Shown in pieces: positions 1-5,145 of a stretch of DNA of 7,323 nt (positions are counted from its first letter, which is position 1; each line of letters opens with the position of its first letter). The position numbers were made by a program, and so were the translations under genes. This stretch comes from an uncultured Bacillota bacterium (GTDB lineage: Bacteria; Bacillota_I; Bacilli_A; RF39; UBA660). The notes below the pieces were generated by a model. The model was not told the origin of the DNA, searched no databases, and was given only the letters and a program-made list of their open reading frames with translations. The stretch covers positions 1-7,323 of the forward strand of contig CAMXBB010000070.1 in NCBI GenBank assembly GCA_947179265.1. Reading direction: 5' to 3'.

Positions 1-33
1 TCTAGTGGGCTCGGATATGTGTATAAGAGAGAG
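1..33 (+). other. Sequencing adapter remnant (Nextera read-2 adapter with Tn5 mosaic end)
   Basis: Aligned without gaps to the Illumina Nextera read-2 transposase adapter, 30 of 33 bases agree; the mismatches are at positions 4, 16 and 31. The right part carries the Tn5 19-bp mosaic end (AGATGTGTATAAGAGACAG) with two of those mismatches, and the left part carries GTGGGCTCGG, the read-2-specific segment. This is library-preparation sequence left at a contig end and is not part of the genome. The mismatches fit a poorly supported contig edge. Genomic sequence should be taken to begin at about position 34, and bases just after it may also be less reliable. Confidence 0.93.
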
Positions 34-73
34 CTTCTAATTATATACTAAATACCTAGCTTTTTCTATATAT

Positions 74-102
74 TTGCTTTCTTTAAAATATTTTATTATA
101 AT
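74..102 (+). promoter_or_regulatory. Promoter of engB (TTGCTT-17-TATAAT)
   Basis: A perfect TATAAT -10 box lies at 97-102, with TTGCTT (74-79, three of six matches to TTGACA) 17 bases upstream. The expected transcript start near 109 gives a leader of about 19 nt that holds the ribosome site. The surroundings are very AT-rich, so chance -10 boxes are likely; spacing and position relative to the gene support the call. Confidence 0.5.
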
Positions 103-112
103 TATAAACATA

Positions 113-120
113 AGAAAGGG
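113..120 (+). promoter_or_regulatory. Ribosome binding site that fixes the engB start
   Basis: AGAAAGGG is complementary to the 3' end of 16S rRNA (the complement begins AGAAAGGAGG) and lies 7 nt before the ATG at 128. It argues against the longer in-frame start, a TTG at 74, which would add 18 residues not expected in EngB and would overlap the -35 box. Confidence 0.75.
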
Positions 121-127
121 AATAAAT

Positions 128-721
128 ATGAAAATAGAATCCTCTAATTTGGAAACAATAGCAGTAAGAACTAGCCAATATCCTGAAGATGGTAGAGACG
201 AATTTGTTTTATGTGGTCGTAGTAACGTAGGTAAAAGTAGTTTTATTAATACATTATTAGGAAGGAAAAATTACGCTCATACTTCTGGAAAACCAGGTAA
301 GACACAAACATTAAACTTTTATTTGGTCAATGATGATTTTTATTTGGTAGATGTACCTGGATATGGATTTGCTGATGTTTCAAAAGAAAAACAAAGAAAA
401 TTTGGTATTATGATTGAAGAATATCTAATAAATAGAAAAAATTTAAAATGTGTTTTTTTACTTGTTGACTTTAGACACAAAGCAACAGAGAATGATATCC
501 TTATGTATAATTTCTTAAAATACTATGAATTACCAACAGTAATTGTTGCGACAAAATATGATAAGGTTAAAGCTAGTCAAAAAGAAAAATGTGAAAAAGC
601 ATTAAGAGATTCCCTTAATCTATTACCTCAAGATAGCTTTGTTACATTTTCTTCGGTTACTAAAAAAGGAAGAGAAGAGATATACAATATATTGTCAAGT
701 TATGTTAAAGGAGATGAATAA
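128..721 (+). CDS. engB: Ribosome biogenesis GTP-binding protein EngB/YsxC
   Basis: A 197-aa TRAFAC-class GTPase of the EngB (YihA/YsxC) family, which acts in late assembly of the 50S ribosomal subunit in the cytoplasm. All nucleotide-binding motifs are visible: G1 GRSNVGKS at residues 30-37, a G2 region in GKPGKTQTLNFY (54-65), G3 DVPGYG (75-80), G4 TKYD (142-145) and G5 SSV (175-177). The GKPGKTQ switch and the DVPGYGFA segment are hallmarks of EngB rather than Era or Obg. Length is normal for the family. The start at ATG 128 is chosen because of the AGAAAGGG ribosome site; the upstream TTG in frame is rejected. The gene stands alone, with a terminator just after its stop. Its usual Firmicutes neighbours (lon, clpX) would lie off the contig end. 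Confidence 0.97.
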   Translation: MKIESSNLETIAVRTSQYPEDGRDEFVLCGRSNVGKSSFINTLLGRKNYAHTSGKPGKTQTLNFYLVNDDFYLVDVPGYGFADVSKEKQRKFGIMIEEYLINRKNLKCVFLLVDFRHKATENDILMYNFLKYYELPTVIVATKYDKVKASQKEKCEKALRDSLNLLPQDSFVTFSSVTKKGREEIYNILSSYVKGDE

Positions 722-740
722 ACTTTTTTCATCTTTTTTT
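707..740 (+). terminator. Intrinsic terminator of engB
   Basis: GATGAA (713-718) pairs with TTCATC (728-733) around a 9-nt loop. The stem can be extended outward by A-T and G-U pairs to 707/739, and seven Ts follow (734-740). The 5' arm covers the end of engB and its stop lies in the loop. The stem is weak in GC but the placement is classic. It overlaps the -35 region of the next gene. Confidence 0.65.
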
Positions 741-753
741 GTTATGGTATACT
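726..753 (+). promoter_or_regulatory. Promoter of the pilin-like gene (TTTTCA-16-TGGTATACT)
   Basis: TATACT (748-753) is preceded by TGG (745-747), making an extended -10. TTTTCA (726-731) is a four-of-six -35 at 16 bp. The start would be near 760, at the first base of the AGGTGA ribosome site (760-765), giving a leader of only about 10 nt before the ATG at 770. The same geometry appears before the gene at 6680. Confidence 0.6.
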
Positions 754-769
754 AATAATAGGTGATATT

Positions 770-1351
770 ATGAAAAAGAATAATGGTTTTACTTTAATAG
801 AACTTTTAGCAGTAATTATTTTGTTAGGAATTATTATGACAATAGCAATTCCCAACGCTTTAAAATTAGGATCAAATGTTAAGGAACAATCTTATACTAC
901 TAAGATTGAACTTATTGAAAAGTCAGCACAAAGTTATGGACAATCAAATGTTACAAGTATCAAGAATAGTGCTAACAAGTGTCGATTTAATTATGCTAGT
1001 GGAGATGATACTGTGGAAAGTGTTGAATGGAACCCTGCAGCTTCAAGAGTAAATGAAAATACTTTTCCATGTGAAACAAAGACTATCTCTGAACTTGTTC
1101 AAAGCAATACTTTAGATTATGATGAAACAAAAGCATGTGGAACAAAGTGTGGAAATGAAACTGACATAGAGCATTATGATAATGTTGTTGTGAATCCTAA
1201 AAATAATAATATAATTAATGAATGTGTTGTTTATATTTATTATAAGTATAAGAGAATTTATACATATTTTGATAGAGAAACATGTGATGATGTTGTCACA
1301 TCGGGCAATTTCACCAATATTCGTGGACATTCTTATCCACCTAAGAGATGA
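770..1351 (+). CDS. Type IV pilin-like / pseudopilin prepilin
   Basis: A 193-aa protein with a class III prepilin signal: a short basic leader ending NNG, cleavage predicted between G6 and F7, then FTLIELLAV with the conserved Glu at mature position 5, and a hydrophobic helix to about residue 28 (IAIP). By analogy with type IV pilins and ComG/Gsp pseudopilins, it would be trimmed and N-methylated by a prepilin peptidase, then assembled outside the membrane. The globular part (about 45-193) is not one I recognise. It has six Cys (71, 101, 123, 127, 152, 172), an even number that permits disulfides, including a CGTKC pair. No peptidase, ATPase or platform protein is in this window. It has its own promoter and terminators on both sides. 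The TGA stop is followed directly by TAA. Pilin class is secure; role (adhesion, uptake, secretion) is open. Confidence 0.85.
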   Translation: MKKNNGFTLIELLAVIILLGIIMTIAIPNALKLGSNVKEQSYTTKIELIEKSAQSYGQSNVTSIKNSANKCRFNYASGDDTVESVEWNPAASRVNENTFPCETKTISELVQSNTLDYDETKACGTKCGNETDIEHYDNVVVNPKNNNIINECVVYIYYKYKRIYTYFDRETCDDVVTSGNFTNIRGHSYPPKR

Positions 1352-1356
1352 TAATC

Positions 1357-1391
1357 AAAAGTGCCTAGATAATTGATATTTAGGCACTTTT
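1357..1391. terminator. Intrinsic terminator after the pilin gene, probably bidirectional
   Basis: AAAAGTGCCTA (1357-1367) is perfectly complementary to TAGGCACTTTT (1381-1391). The stem extends inward to 15 bp with one G-U pair, leaving a 5-nt loop (1372-1376). A-tracts on the left and T-tracts on the right suit termination on either strand. The T-run is only four bases, so efficiency on the + strand is uncertain. Confidence 0.8.
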
Positions 1392-1401
1392 ATGTTAATA
1401 T
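1373..1401 (+). promoter_or_regulatory. Candidate promoter of the der operon, overlapping the terminator
   Basis: TTGATA (1373-1378, five of six) sits in the loop and inner stem of the preceding terminator, and TAATAT (1396-1401, four of six) lies 17 bp downstream. The leader would be about 18 nt and contains AGGAGGGG (1412-1419), 6 nt before the der ATG. The strong -35 and spacing support it; the -10 is mediocre. Confidence 0.45.
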
Positions 1402-1425
1402 ATGAACGTTTAGGAGGGGATAATT

Positions 1426-2736
1426 ATGCGTAAAACTGTTTGTTTGATTGGAAGACCAAATACTGGTAAATCATCTCTATTTAATAGACTTATAAACGAA
1501 AAGAAAGCTATAATTGCTGATGTACCAGGAGTAACAAGGGATCGTCTTTATGGTATCGTTAATTATAAGAACAAATCATTCAGTTTGATTGATACTGGTG
1601 GTATTGATTTAGAAAATGCTACTTTTAATGAAAACATCAAAATGCAAGCTGAACTGGCAATGGATGAAGCTGATGTTATCGTTTTTGTGTGCGATGGAAG
1701 AGAAGATATAACTCTAAATGATTTAGCTGTTAGAGATATGCTATTACGTACTAATAAAAAAGTAATTGTTGCTTTGAATAAGATAGATGATAAAGTTCAT
1801 GAGGATAATATTTATAATTTTTATGAGTTAGGTTTTGAAAGTATTATTACCATAAGCGCTGAACATCGAAGACATATCGATGAGCTATTGGATTTAATAA
1901 CAGCAGATTTTCCTGATTATTCTACTGAACCTGATGATGCTTTAATAAAATTCTGTGTTATTGGAAGACCTAATACCGGAAAGAGCAGTTTAGTTAATGC
2001 CATATTAGGTGAAGAAAGACAAATAGTAAGTGATATTGCTGGTACTACAAGAGATTCTAATGACTCATTATTTACTTATGAAAAGAACGATTATTTAGTT
2101 ATCGATACTGCTGGAATGCGAAAAAAAGGTAAAGTATATGAAATGATTGAAAAATATTCGATCATTCGCAGTTTAAAAGCCATTGAAAGAGCAGATGTAT
2201 GTTGTATTGTGATTGATGCTGAAACTGGTATTATTGAACATGATAAGCATATTGTTTCTTATGCCCTAGAAGCTGGTAAAGCAATCGTAGTTGTAGTCAA
2301 TAAATGGGATACTATTAAAGATAAGGATAGTGAAATAAAAACGTGGAAGAAGAAAATTGAAAATGAATTCCAATTTATTCCTTATGCTCCAGTAGTATTT
2401 TTATCAGCTAAAACAAAATCAAGAATTCATACTTTAATGCCTGCTATTATTAAAGCACATGATTCTTATAATAAAGAGATTAAGACTAGTTTACTTAACG
2501 ATATTATACGTGATGCTGTGGCTCTTCATGAACCACCTTCATATAAAGGTAAACGTTTAAAAATATATTTTGTGAGTCAAACATCAATGTGTCCTCCTAA
2601 GTTTACTTTCCATGTTAATTCTAAAGGATTGGTACATTTCTCGTATGAGAGATATTTGGAAAATAAAATAAGAGAAAACATTGATTTAGAGGGAACTCCA
2701 ATAATATTACAATTTAAAAATCGTGGTGAGGAATAA
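1426..2736 (+). CDS. der: Ribosome biogenesis GTPase Der (EngA), double GTPase
   Basis: A 436-aa protein with the unique Der layout of two tandem GTPase domains and a C-terminal KH-like domain; the family acts in 50S subunit assembly. First domain: GRPNTGKS (9-16), DTGG (56-59), NKID (118-121), SAE (144-146). Second domain: GRPNTGKS (180-187), DTAGMRKKGKVYE (227-239), NKWD (292-295), SAKT (327-330). The KH-like part runs from about 350 to the end and keeps RLKIYFVSQ and HFSYERYLENKIR. Length is normal. Both P-loops have Thr where the family usually has Val (GRPNVGKS). The ATG follows a strong AGGAGGGG. It heads a four-gene operon, and its TAA overlaps the next ATG by one base (TAATG). Confidence 0.98.
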   Translation: MRKTVCLIGRPNTGKSSLFNRLINEKKAIIADVPGVTRDRLYGIVNYKNKSFSLIDTGGIDLENATFNENIKMQAELAMDEADVIVFVCDGREDITLNDLAVRDMLLRTNKKVIVALNKIDDKVHEDNIYNFYELGFESIITISAEHRRHIDELLDLITADFPDYSTEPDDALIKFCVIGRPNTGKSSLVNAILGEERQIVSDIAGTTRDSNDSLFTYEKNDYLVIDTAGMRKKGKVYEMIEKYSIIRSLKAIERADVCCIVIDAETGIIEHDKHIVSYALEAGKAIVVVVNKWDTIKDKDSEIKTWKKKIENEFQFIPYAPVVFLSAKTKSRIHTLMPAIIKAHDSYNKEIKTSLLNDIIRDAVALHEPPSYKGKRLKIYFVSQTSMCPPKFTFHVNSKGLVHFSYERYLENKIRENIDLEGTPIILQFKNRGEE

Positions 2737-3674
2737 TGAGTAACGTTGATTATAAAAAAAGAGCATTGGTATTATCCTTTATTTGTGCTTTAGTAATAAT
2801 CGCCTTAGCAATGACGATCATATCTTTAATACAATCTTTAAAAGATGATAGTGATTTTAATCCAGTTGAGAAACATCTCTATGCTACTGTTTTAGAAAGC
2901 GGAAATAACTATGTCAAGGTAAGCGATTTAGAAAAGAATGAATCATATATGTTTATGACTAAAAATAAATATGATGAAGGCGATTTAGTTTCAATAAGTT
3001 ATATTCAAAATAATGATGATGTAACCACAAAAAATATCGAAATAGTTGCTAAAAAGAATGAAATTGAAGATTTAAATAATACTAGTGATAATGAAATACC
3101 AACAACATCAGTATCTACAAGCAACGGAGCAACAACTACTTCTAAATCAAGCAGTAAGACCACAAGTACGACTTCCCAAAAGGTTGTTAGTAATGAGTCT
3201 GATGTTGTTTCCTTTTTTAAAGAAGAATATGAAAACTATGGTAACTACGAAAAAGAAAAGAGTATTCCTGAAAAGGCTAAAAAAGGTTTTGTAACGATTG
3301 TTGATTTTCTATTCTATGATGGGACTATTAAGGGTAAAAAATTCAGTGAGCTTACGAATGCTGCTAAAGCTAAAGTTATCTATTATGCCCTTTTAATTGA
3401 CAGCAAAATAGATAATAAATGGCCTGATTATAAGAATACAATTAAAAATAAAGCAACTGATTTAAAAGCTAAATTGATAGCTAAATATATGGAAGTTACT
3501 ACATCAATCTGTGATAAAAATACACATGCTTGTGATGTGGCAAGAGATGATTTTAAGATTTTAAAGAAGAGTTTAAATCTTACATGGAATGTTATAAAAG
3601 ATGCTGCTAAATATAGTTATGGGAAAATTACTACATATATAAGTGCATGGTATGAGACTTGGAGAGATAATTAG
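2736..3674 (+). CDS. Unrecognised membrane-anchored protein with a conserved-looking C-terminal helical domain
   Basis: I cannot assign a known family. The 312-aa product begins with a short basic stretch and one membrane helix (about 9-33), so it is probably anchored with the rest outside the cell, or on one side of the membrane. Next comes a likely beta-rich segment (46-105, alternating hydrophobic strands such as YATVLESG and DLVSISYI), then a low-complexity Ser/Thr linker (about 115-153), then an amphipathic, mostly helical domain (154-312) with motifs VDFLFYDGTIKG (189-200) and ALLIDSKID (218-226), and two Cys (259, 266) seven apart. The C-terminal part is rich in Lys, Tyr and Trp. It overlaps der and the next gene by one base each, so it is co-translated with ribosome-assembly and protease genes. 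The linker plus domain layout suggests a surface or peptidoglycan-spanning protein; this is inference. Confidence 0.8.
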   Translation: MSNVDYKKRALVLSFICALVIIALAMTIISLIQSLKDDSDFNPVEKHLYATVLESGNNYVKVSDLEKNESYMFMTKNKYDEGDLVSISYIQNNDDVTTKNIEIVAKKNEIEDLNNTSDNEIPTTSVSTSNGATTTSKSSSKTTSTTSQKVVSNESDVVSFFKEEYENYGNYEKEKSIPEKAKKGFVTIVDFLFYDGTIKGKKFSELTNAAKAKVIYYALLIDSKIDNKWPDYKNTIKNKATDLKAKLIAKYMEVTTSICDKNTHACDVARDDFKILKKSLNLTWNVIKDAAKYSYGKITTYISAWYETWRDN

Positions 3675-4291
3675 TGATATTACTTGGTGATGATTTAGAG
3701 GTCGTAGTTGAAAGAAAAAGAATAAAGAATATCTATTTTCGTATTAATGAAGATGATCAGATTTATGTTACATGCCCTAAACATGTGAGTGGACGTGAAA
3801 TTGATAAATTGTTGGAATCTAATAAGGATTCTTTAGAAAAAATGTATAAAAAGAAACAAAAAAAGAATAAAGAAAATGAAAAGATATTATTTCTAGGTAA
3901 AGAATTAGATTTTGTTGAGTACAAAAAAATTATGTTTGAGGAAAATAGTGCTTTTGGACCATCTGTTGATACCATAAATGAATACTTAGAAAAAAATTCT
4001 TTGGGTGTTTTTCAAGAGAGAATGGATATCTATTTACCAACATATGATAATATTCCTAAATTTAGATTAAGAGTAAGAAAGATGAAGAGTAGATGGGGAG
4101 TATGTAATAAGGGAAGTATGACCATAACATTAAATACATTACTTATACATAAGAAACCATATCTAATAGATTATGTAATATGTCATGAACTTGCTCATTT
4201 TCATCATATGGATCATTCTAAACTATTTTGGAAATGTGTTGAAGAACACTATCCCCGTTATAAGGAAGCTAGAAAAGAGTTGAGAGATTAA
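3674..4291 (+). CDS. YgjP-like (M48-type) zinc metallopeptidase
   Basis: A 205-aa protein of the YgjP-like metallopeptidase family (former DUF45). The N-terminal half (about 1-80) has the family's beta-rich opening, followed by a Lys-rich stretch (59-70). The catalytic part holds KMKSRWGVC (136-144), then the zinc motif HELAH (171-175, His171 and His175 as ligands, Glu172 as catalytic base), with His181 in DHSKLFW (180-186) the likely third ligand. No signal peptide or membrane helix is seen, so it is likely cytosolic. In vivo substrates of this family are poorly known. The GTG start overlaps the previous TAG (TAGTG) and is preceded by GGAGAG at 7-nt spacing; no other start fits. Its TAA overlaps the next ATG. 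Family call is firm, function is not. Confidence 0.93.
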   Translation: MILLGDDLEVVVERKRIKNIYFRINEDDQIYVTCPKHVSGREIDKLLESNKDSLEKMYKKKQKKNKENEKILFLGKELDFVEYKKIMFEENSAFGPSVDTINEYLEKNSLGVFQERMDIYLPTYDNIPKFRLRVRKMKSRWGVCNKGSMTITLNTLLIHKKPYLIDYVICHELAHFHHMDHSKLFWKCVEEHYPRYKEARKELRD

Positions 4292-5001
4292 TGATCGAAT
4301 CAATTAATAACGAGCGTATTAAAAAATATGCCAAATTAGATCAAAAAAAATATCGTAATCTTGAAGGAATGTTTATCGTTGAAGGAGAACATCTTGTAGA
4401 AGAAGCTAGAAAAAGAGGATTAATAATAGAGATATTTTCAACTGTTCCTTATGAAGATGCTACTTTAGTAAGTGAAGCTGTAATGACTAAATTAAGTCAT
4501 CTAACAACACCTCCTAAAATATTAGCAGTTGTTAAAATACTTGATAGTAAGGAAATAAAAGGTAATCTCTTAATACTTGATGGTATTCAAGATCCTGGAA
4601 ACTTAGGAACTATTATAAGAAGCGCCGTGGCTTTTGGGATAGATACTATTATTTTATCTAATGATACAGTTGATCTATATAATACCAAAACTATCAGAAG
4701 TAGTGAAGGAATGATCTTTAATATTAACTTTATAAAAACAGATTTAAATAGTTTTATAGATAAGATAAAGAATGATTATTTAATTCTTACAACCAATGTT
4801 AAAGATGGTAAAAATATTAAAGATATTTCTATTAATAAACCATATGCAATAATTATGGGGAATGAAGGCAATGGTGTAAAAGAAGCGCTTGCTTCTTTGA
4901 GTAATGATACAATTTATATTCCCATGTCTAAGAGTTGTGAGAGTTTAAATGTAGCAATTGCAACAAGTATAATATTATATGAGTTATATCAAAACAAATA
5001 G
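4291..5001 (+). CDS. SpoU/TrmH-family RNA 2'-O-methyltransferase (YsgA-like)
   Basis: A 236-aa SPOUT-class methyltransferase. The N-terminal part (about 20-85) resembles the SpoU substrate-binding domain, with FIVEGEHLVEEA at 28-39. The catalytic domain (about 92-236) shows all three SpoU motifs: motif 1 GNLGTIIRSA (103-112, with Asn104 and catalytic Arg110), motif 2 IMGNEGNGV (188-196, Glu192) and motif 3 ESLNVAIATS (217-226, Asn220). These build the trefoil-knot SAM site, and the family transfers a methyl group to a ribose 2'-OH in rRNA or tRNA. Length and domain order suit the Bacillus YsgA/RlmB-like branch. The target nucleotide cannot be told from sequence. It is last in the der operon, with a one-base overlap upstream and a terminator whose 5' arm includes its final codons. 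Company of engB and der favours an rRNA target. Confidence 0.93.
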   Translation: MIESINNERIKKYAKLDQKKYRNLEGMFIVEGEHLVEEARKRGLIIEIFSTVPYEDATLVSEAVMTKLSHLTTPPKILAVVKILDSKEIKGNLLILDGIQDPGNLGTIIRSAVAFGIDTIILSNDTVDLYNTKTIRSSEGMIFNINFIKTDLNSFIDKIKNDYLILTTNVKDGKNIKDISINKPYAIIMGNEGNGVKEALASLSNDTIYIPMSKSCESLNVAIATSIILYELYQNK

Positions 5002-5024
5002 GTTAACTTATTTGTTTTTATTTT
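4991..5024 (+). terminator. Intrinsic terminator of the der operon
   Basis: AAAACAAATA (4991-5000) pairs perfectly with TATTTGTTTT (5009-5018). G5001-T5008 and G5002-C5007 extend the stem to 12 bp around a TTAA loop, and a T-rich tail (to 5024) follows. The 5' arm includes the last codons and stop of the methyltransferase gene. The stem is AT-rich, like the base composition around it. Confidence 0.75.
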
Positions 5025-5051
5025 TGTAAAAATATTTACACGACATGTAAA
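5025..5051. promoter_or_regulatory. Candidate operator: three alternating TGTAAA/TTTACA half-sites
   Basis: TGTAAA (5025-5030), TTTACA (5035-5040) and TGTAAA (5046-5051) form two overlapping inverted repeats with 4- and 5-bp gaps that share the middle half-site. The array ends 8 bp before the TTGACA box, about 44 to 70 bp upstream of the expected transcript start. This position suits an activator or cooperative regulator. Chance is possible in such AT-rich DNA, and no regulator is identified. Confidence 0.35.
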
Positions 5052-5059
5052 AAAATCTA

Positions 5060-5088
5060 TTGACAAAACGCTTAGGACTTGCTAAAAA
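5060..5088 (+). promoter_or_regulatory. Promoter of the 482-aa surface protein gene (TTGACA-17-TGCTAAAAA)
   Basis: A perfect TTGACA (5060-5065) is followed after 17 bp by TAAAAA (5083-5088, four of six), with TGC before it as an extended -10. Transcription would begin near 5095, giving a leader of about 50 nt, longer than those of the other units here. Confidence 0.6.
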
Positions 5089-5091
5089 AAT

Positions 5092-5142
5092 GGTAATATT
5101 ACTATAGGAGAGGTTTGTCTTTTTCTAGAAAGTAGTGATACC
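5092..5142 (+). promoter_or_regulatory. Possible structured leader with two ribosome-docking sequences
   Basis: GGTA (5092-5095) can pair with TACC (5139-5142), and TTACTAT (5099-5105) with GTAGTGA (5132-5138, two G-U pairs), with a 3-nt bulge. The loop holds AGGAGAGG (5106-5113), a strong anti-16S match that is 32 nt from the ATG and has no usable start codon after it. The 3' arm overlaps a degenerate, extended match to the 16S 3' end (5127-5142: AGAAAG, then TGAT, then CC), which is the likely actual ribosome site. Pairing would hide that site. No known riboswitch class is recognised. If transcription begins at 5095, the outer GGTA pairing is mostly lost. Confidence 0.3.
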
Positions 5143-5145
5143 TAA

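Noticed and set aside
1..33. A transposon end, because of the Tn5-like mosaic end sequence
   Set aside because: The match continues into the read-2-specific adapter part (GTGGGCTCGG), which no natural transposon end carries, and no transposase or target duplication is present.
74..127. Longer EngB start at the TTG at 74
   Set aside because: It adds 18 low-complexity residues, overlaps the promoter, and has no ribosome site; ATG 128 has one at the right distance.
1112..1330. Antisense open frame inside the pilin gene
   Set aside because: It lies entirely within a well-supported gene, its product is low-complexity Ile/Asn/Cys-rich, and there is no sign of a promoter or ribosome site for it.
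3085..3294. Second-frame open frame on the + strand inside the 312-aa protein gene
   Set aside because: It falls over the Ser/Thr linker, whose repetitive codons give a Gln/Lys/Leu-rich shadow; it has no domain-like sequence or ribosome site.
3763..3975. Antisense open frame inside the metallopeptidase gene
   Set aside because: A Phe/Ser-rich shadow of the Lys-rich coding segment on the other strand.
5106..5135. A tiny leader peptide started by TTG at 5115 after AGGAGAGG
   Set aside because: Only one base separates the ribosome site from the TTG, which is too close, and the peptide would be six residues long.
5002..5145. T-box or known riboswitch before the surface protein gene
   Set aside because: No T-box antiterminator sequence, no recognisable aptamer core, and the expected leader of about 50 nt is too short for most classes.
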